Positions 34,817 through 35,452 of a DNA stretch of 35,452 nt are shown in pieces. Both the position numbers and the translations under genes were made by a program. This DNA comes from a bacterium (lineage in GTDB: Bacteria > Zhuqueibacterota > QNDG01 > JAFGCO01): NCBI GenBank assembly GCA_016932575.1, contig JAFGCO010000053.1:1-35452 (forward strand), in the 5' to 3' direction. The notes beneath the pieces were generated by a model. It searched no databases and was not told the origin of the DNA. It saw only the letters and a program-made list of their open reading frames with translations. Within the stretch, counting starts at the first letter, position 1; each line of letters starts with the position of its first letter.

Positions 34817-34855
34817 CAAGAGGGATAGCCCAAAGGGTTATCCCTCTTGTTTTTA
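34817..34855 (+). terminator. Rho-independent terminator of tRNA-fMet
   Basis: A long stem, CAAGAGGGATA-G-CCC (34817-34831) with GGG-T-TATCCCTCTTG (34835-34849), loop AAA, then a T-rich tail (34850-34855). It begins 4 bases after the encoded CCA. Confidence 0.9.
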
Positions 34856-34860
34856 TATAA

Positions 34861-34992
34861 TGAGCGAATATTCGAACCGGGGTTCGACTGCGCATATAGC
34901 GAGTGGAGCAGCGGCAGTTGCGGATACGAGCGGATATCAATTAAATTTAATCCTTGCGCAGGGCTGGAGCCCGCCTGAGGCAGGTGACAGTC
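34861..34992. other. Short segment between tRNA-end repeats, possible element remnant or tRNA pseudogene
   Basis: No reading frame is credible. A part (about 34900-34931) recalls the tRNA-fMet 5' half, with GTGGAGCAG, CAGTTG and a further GGATA, but it does not fold into a cloverleaf. GGGCTGGA (34961-34968) pairs with TCCAGCCC (34995-35002) at the second repeat. The segment may be what is left of an integrated element, or a broken duplicate of the tRNA gene. Confidence 0.4.
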
Positions 34993-35012
34993 AATCCAGC
35001 CCCCGCTACCAA
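34993..35012 (+). repeat. Direct repeat copy 2, detached tRNA-fMet 3' end
   Basis: AATCCAGCCCCCGCTACCAA is identical over 20 bases to 34795-34814 and starts 198 bases further on, with no intact tRNA before it. It is followed by its own terminator at 35020-35058, as a genuine tRNA 3' end would be. Confidence 0.8.
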
Positions 35013-35019
35013 TAAAAAC

Positions 35020-35058
35020 AAGGGCTTAGATATCGATCATCTAAACCCTTTATTTTTT
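35020..35058 (+). terminator. Terminator after the detached tRNA 3' end
   Basis: AAGGG-C-TTAGAT (35020-35031) pairs with ATCTAA-A-CCCTT (35039-35050) with one mismatch and a 7-base loop, then a T-rich tail (35051-35058). It would also end transcripts from the tRNA promoter if the first terminator were passed. The following 35059-35149 shows nothing recognisable. Confidence 0.7.
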
Positions 35059-35149
35059 AATATTTGAGTTTTCCCGGCGCTATTCCCAACAGGCAGGAAT
35101 TTGACACTTGATCTATTTCATTCATTTTGCATGTATTCGTACTTATAAG

Positions 35150-35452
35150 CTAAGGAATTGCTTTGATATAGGGGAATCGAACGCGGAATAACGTTCCATT
35201 ATTGATATTCGCTTTTATTAAATTGCCATTAATTTGCTTTGTCAATAAATTTACTAGTGACATGCCCAGACCCTTGGAGTTCTCAATAGCAAAATCTGAA
35301 GGAGTTCCAATTCCATCATCACTAACTTCGATAATAATATCTCCGTTTTTTCTTTCCAGAGTAATTCCAATCGAACCCTTTCGGTTATCCGGAAATGCGT
35401 ATTTAAGCGAATTGGTCACCAGTTCATTGAGAATAAGACCGACAGAGAGCGC
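35150..35452 (-). CDS. Sensor histidine kinase, C-terminal ATPase part (partial)
   Basis: The frame is open to the window edge, giving 100 residues with the start outside. It reads ALSVGLILNELVTNSLKYAF at the edge (N box), EVSDDGIGTP (G1 box) and NSKGLGMSLVNLLTKQINGN (G2 box), and ends RVRFPYIKAIP. The NELVTNSLKYAF form is typical of HisKA_2/HWE-type kinases. The ATPase domain donates phosphate to a histidine in the upstream dimerisation domain. Sensor domain, partner regulator and signal are not visible. Confidence 0.9.
   Translation of the reverse strand, partial: ALSVGLILNELVTNSLKYAFPDNRKGSIGITLERKNGDIIIEVSDDGIGTPSDFAIENSKGLGMSLVNLLTKQINGNLIKANINNGTLFRVRFPYIKAIP

Noticed and set aside
34861-35012. 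A second intact tRNA gene
   Set aside because: Only the 3' 20 bases are intact; no anticodon arm or acceptor 5' strand can be folded.

Overview
The window comes from a bacterial chromosome. The best placement is the Fibrobacteres-Chlorobi-Bacteroidetes (FCB) superphylum, close to KSB1, Calditrichota, Marinimicrobia or Ignavibacteria-type lineages. The main evidence is a secreted protein (22308-25697) that ends in the 'YQNTPNPFNPST' type C-terminal sorting module common in those groups. Outer-membrane receptor sequence and an initiator tRNA with a C1:U72 mismatch fit this. No phylogeny could be run, so the placement is an inference.

Region 1 (1-15780) is a nearly uninterrupted ribosomal protein super-operon on the + strand. 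It starts with the end of tuf and runs through the S10, spc and alpha clusters in canonical order: rpsJ, rplCDWB, rpsS, rplV, rpsC, rplP, rpmC, rpsQ, rplNXE, rpsN, rpsH, rplFR, rpsE, rpmD, rplO, secY, adk, map, infA, rpmJ, rpsMKD, rpoA, rplQ. It ends at a clear Rho-independent terminator. About one third of the starts are GTG or TTG. S14, S4, L24, L36 and adenylate kinase all carry four-ligand zinc sites. Three gaps contain hairpins that could be attenuators or autoregulatory sites.

Region 2 (15772-21951) is on the - strand: comEC (DNA uptake channel), then a very unusual 776-residue gene, then an OLD/AAA-type ATPase that appears to have lost its C-terminal nuclease domain. The 776-residue gene joins an inner-membrane ECF-transporter S-component-like domain to a complete TonB-dependent outer-membrane receptor, with a signal-peptide-like segment at the junction. 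This is the most striking item in the window. A plausible reading is a one-gene vitamin (possibly cobalamin) uptake system spanning both membranes, or a precursor split by signal peptidase.

Region 3 (21952-28007) is accessory and secretory. A structured RNA leader precedes a 1129-residue secreted protein made of propeller repeats, seven FG-GAP/VCBS calcium motifs, an ASPIC/UnbV domain, two Ig/cadherin-like domains and a sorting tail. A 748-base repeat-rich spacer follows, with 43-bp palindromic tandem repeats and a purine-rich tract. Next is a secreted protein of unknown function that looks 3'-truncated, then a palindromic repeat in the convergent gap.

Region 4 (28008-35452) holds a P2-type Ca2+-ATPase-like pump on the - strand. 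Divergent to it is smc, preceded by a strong promoter and a terminator that delimit a roughly 180-nt structured RNA. Then comes an initiator tRNA-fMet gene with a perfect consensus promoter and a terminator. The 20-base 3' end of that tRNA is repeated 198 bp downstream, like an attachment-site scar or a gene remnant. The window ends inside a sensor histidine kinase gene on the - strand.
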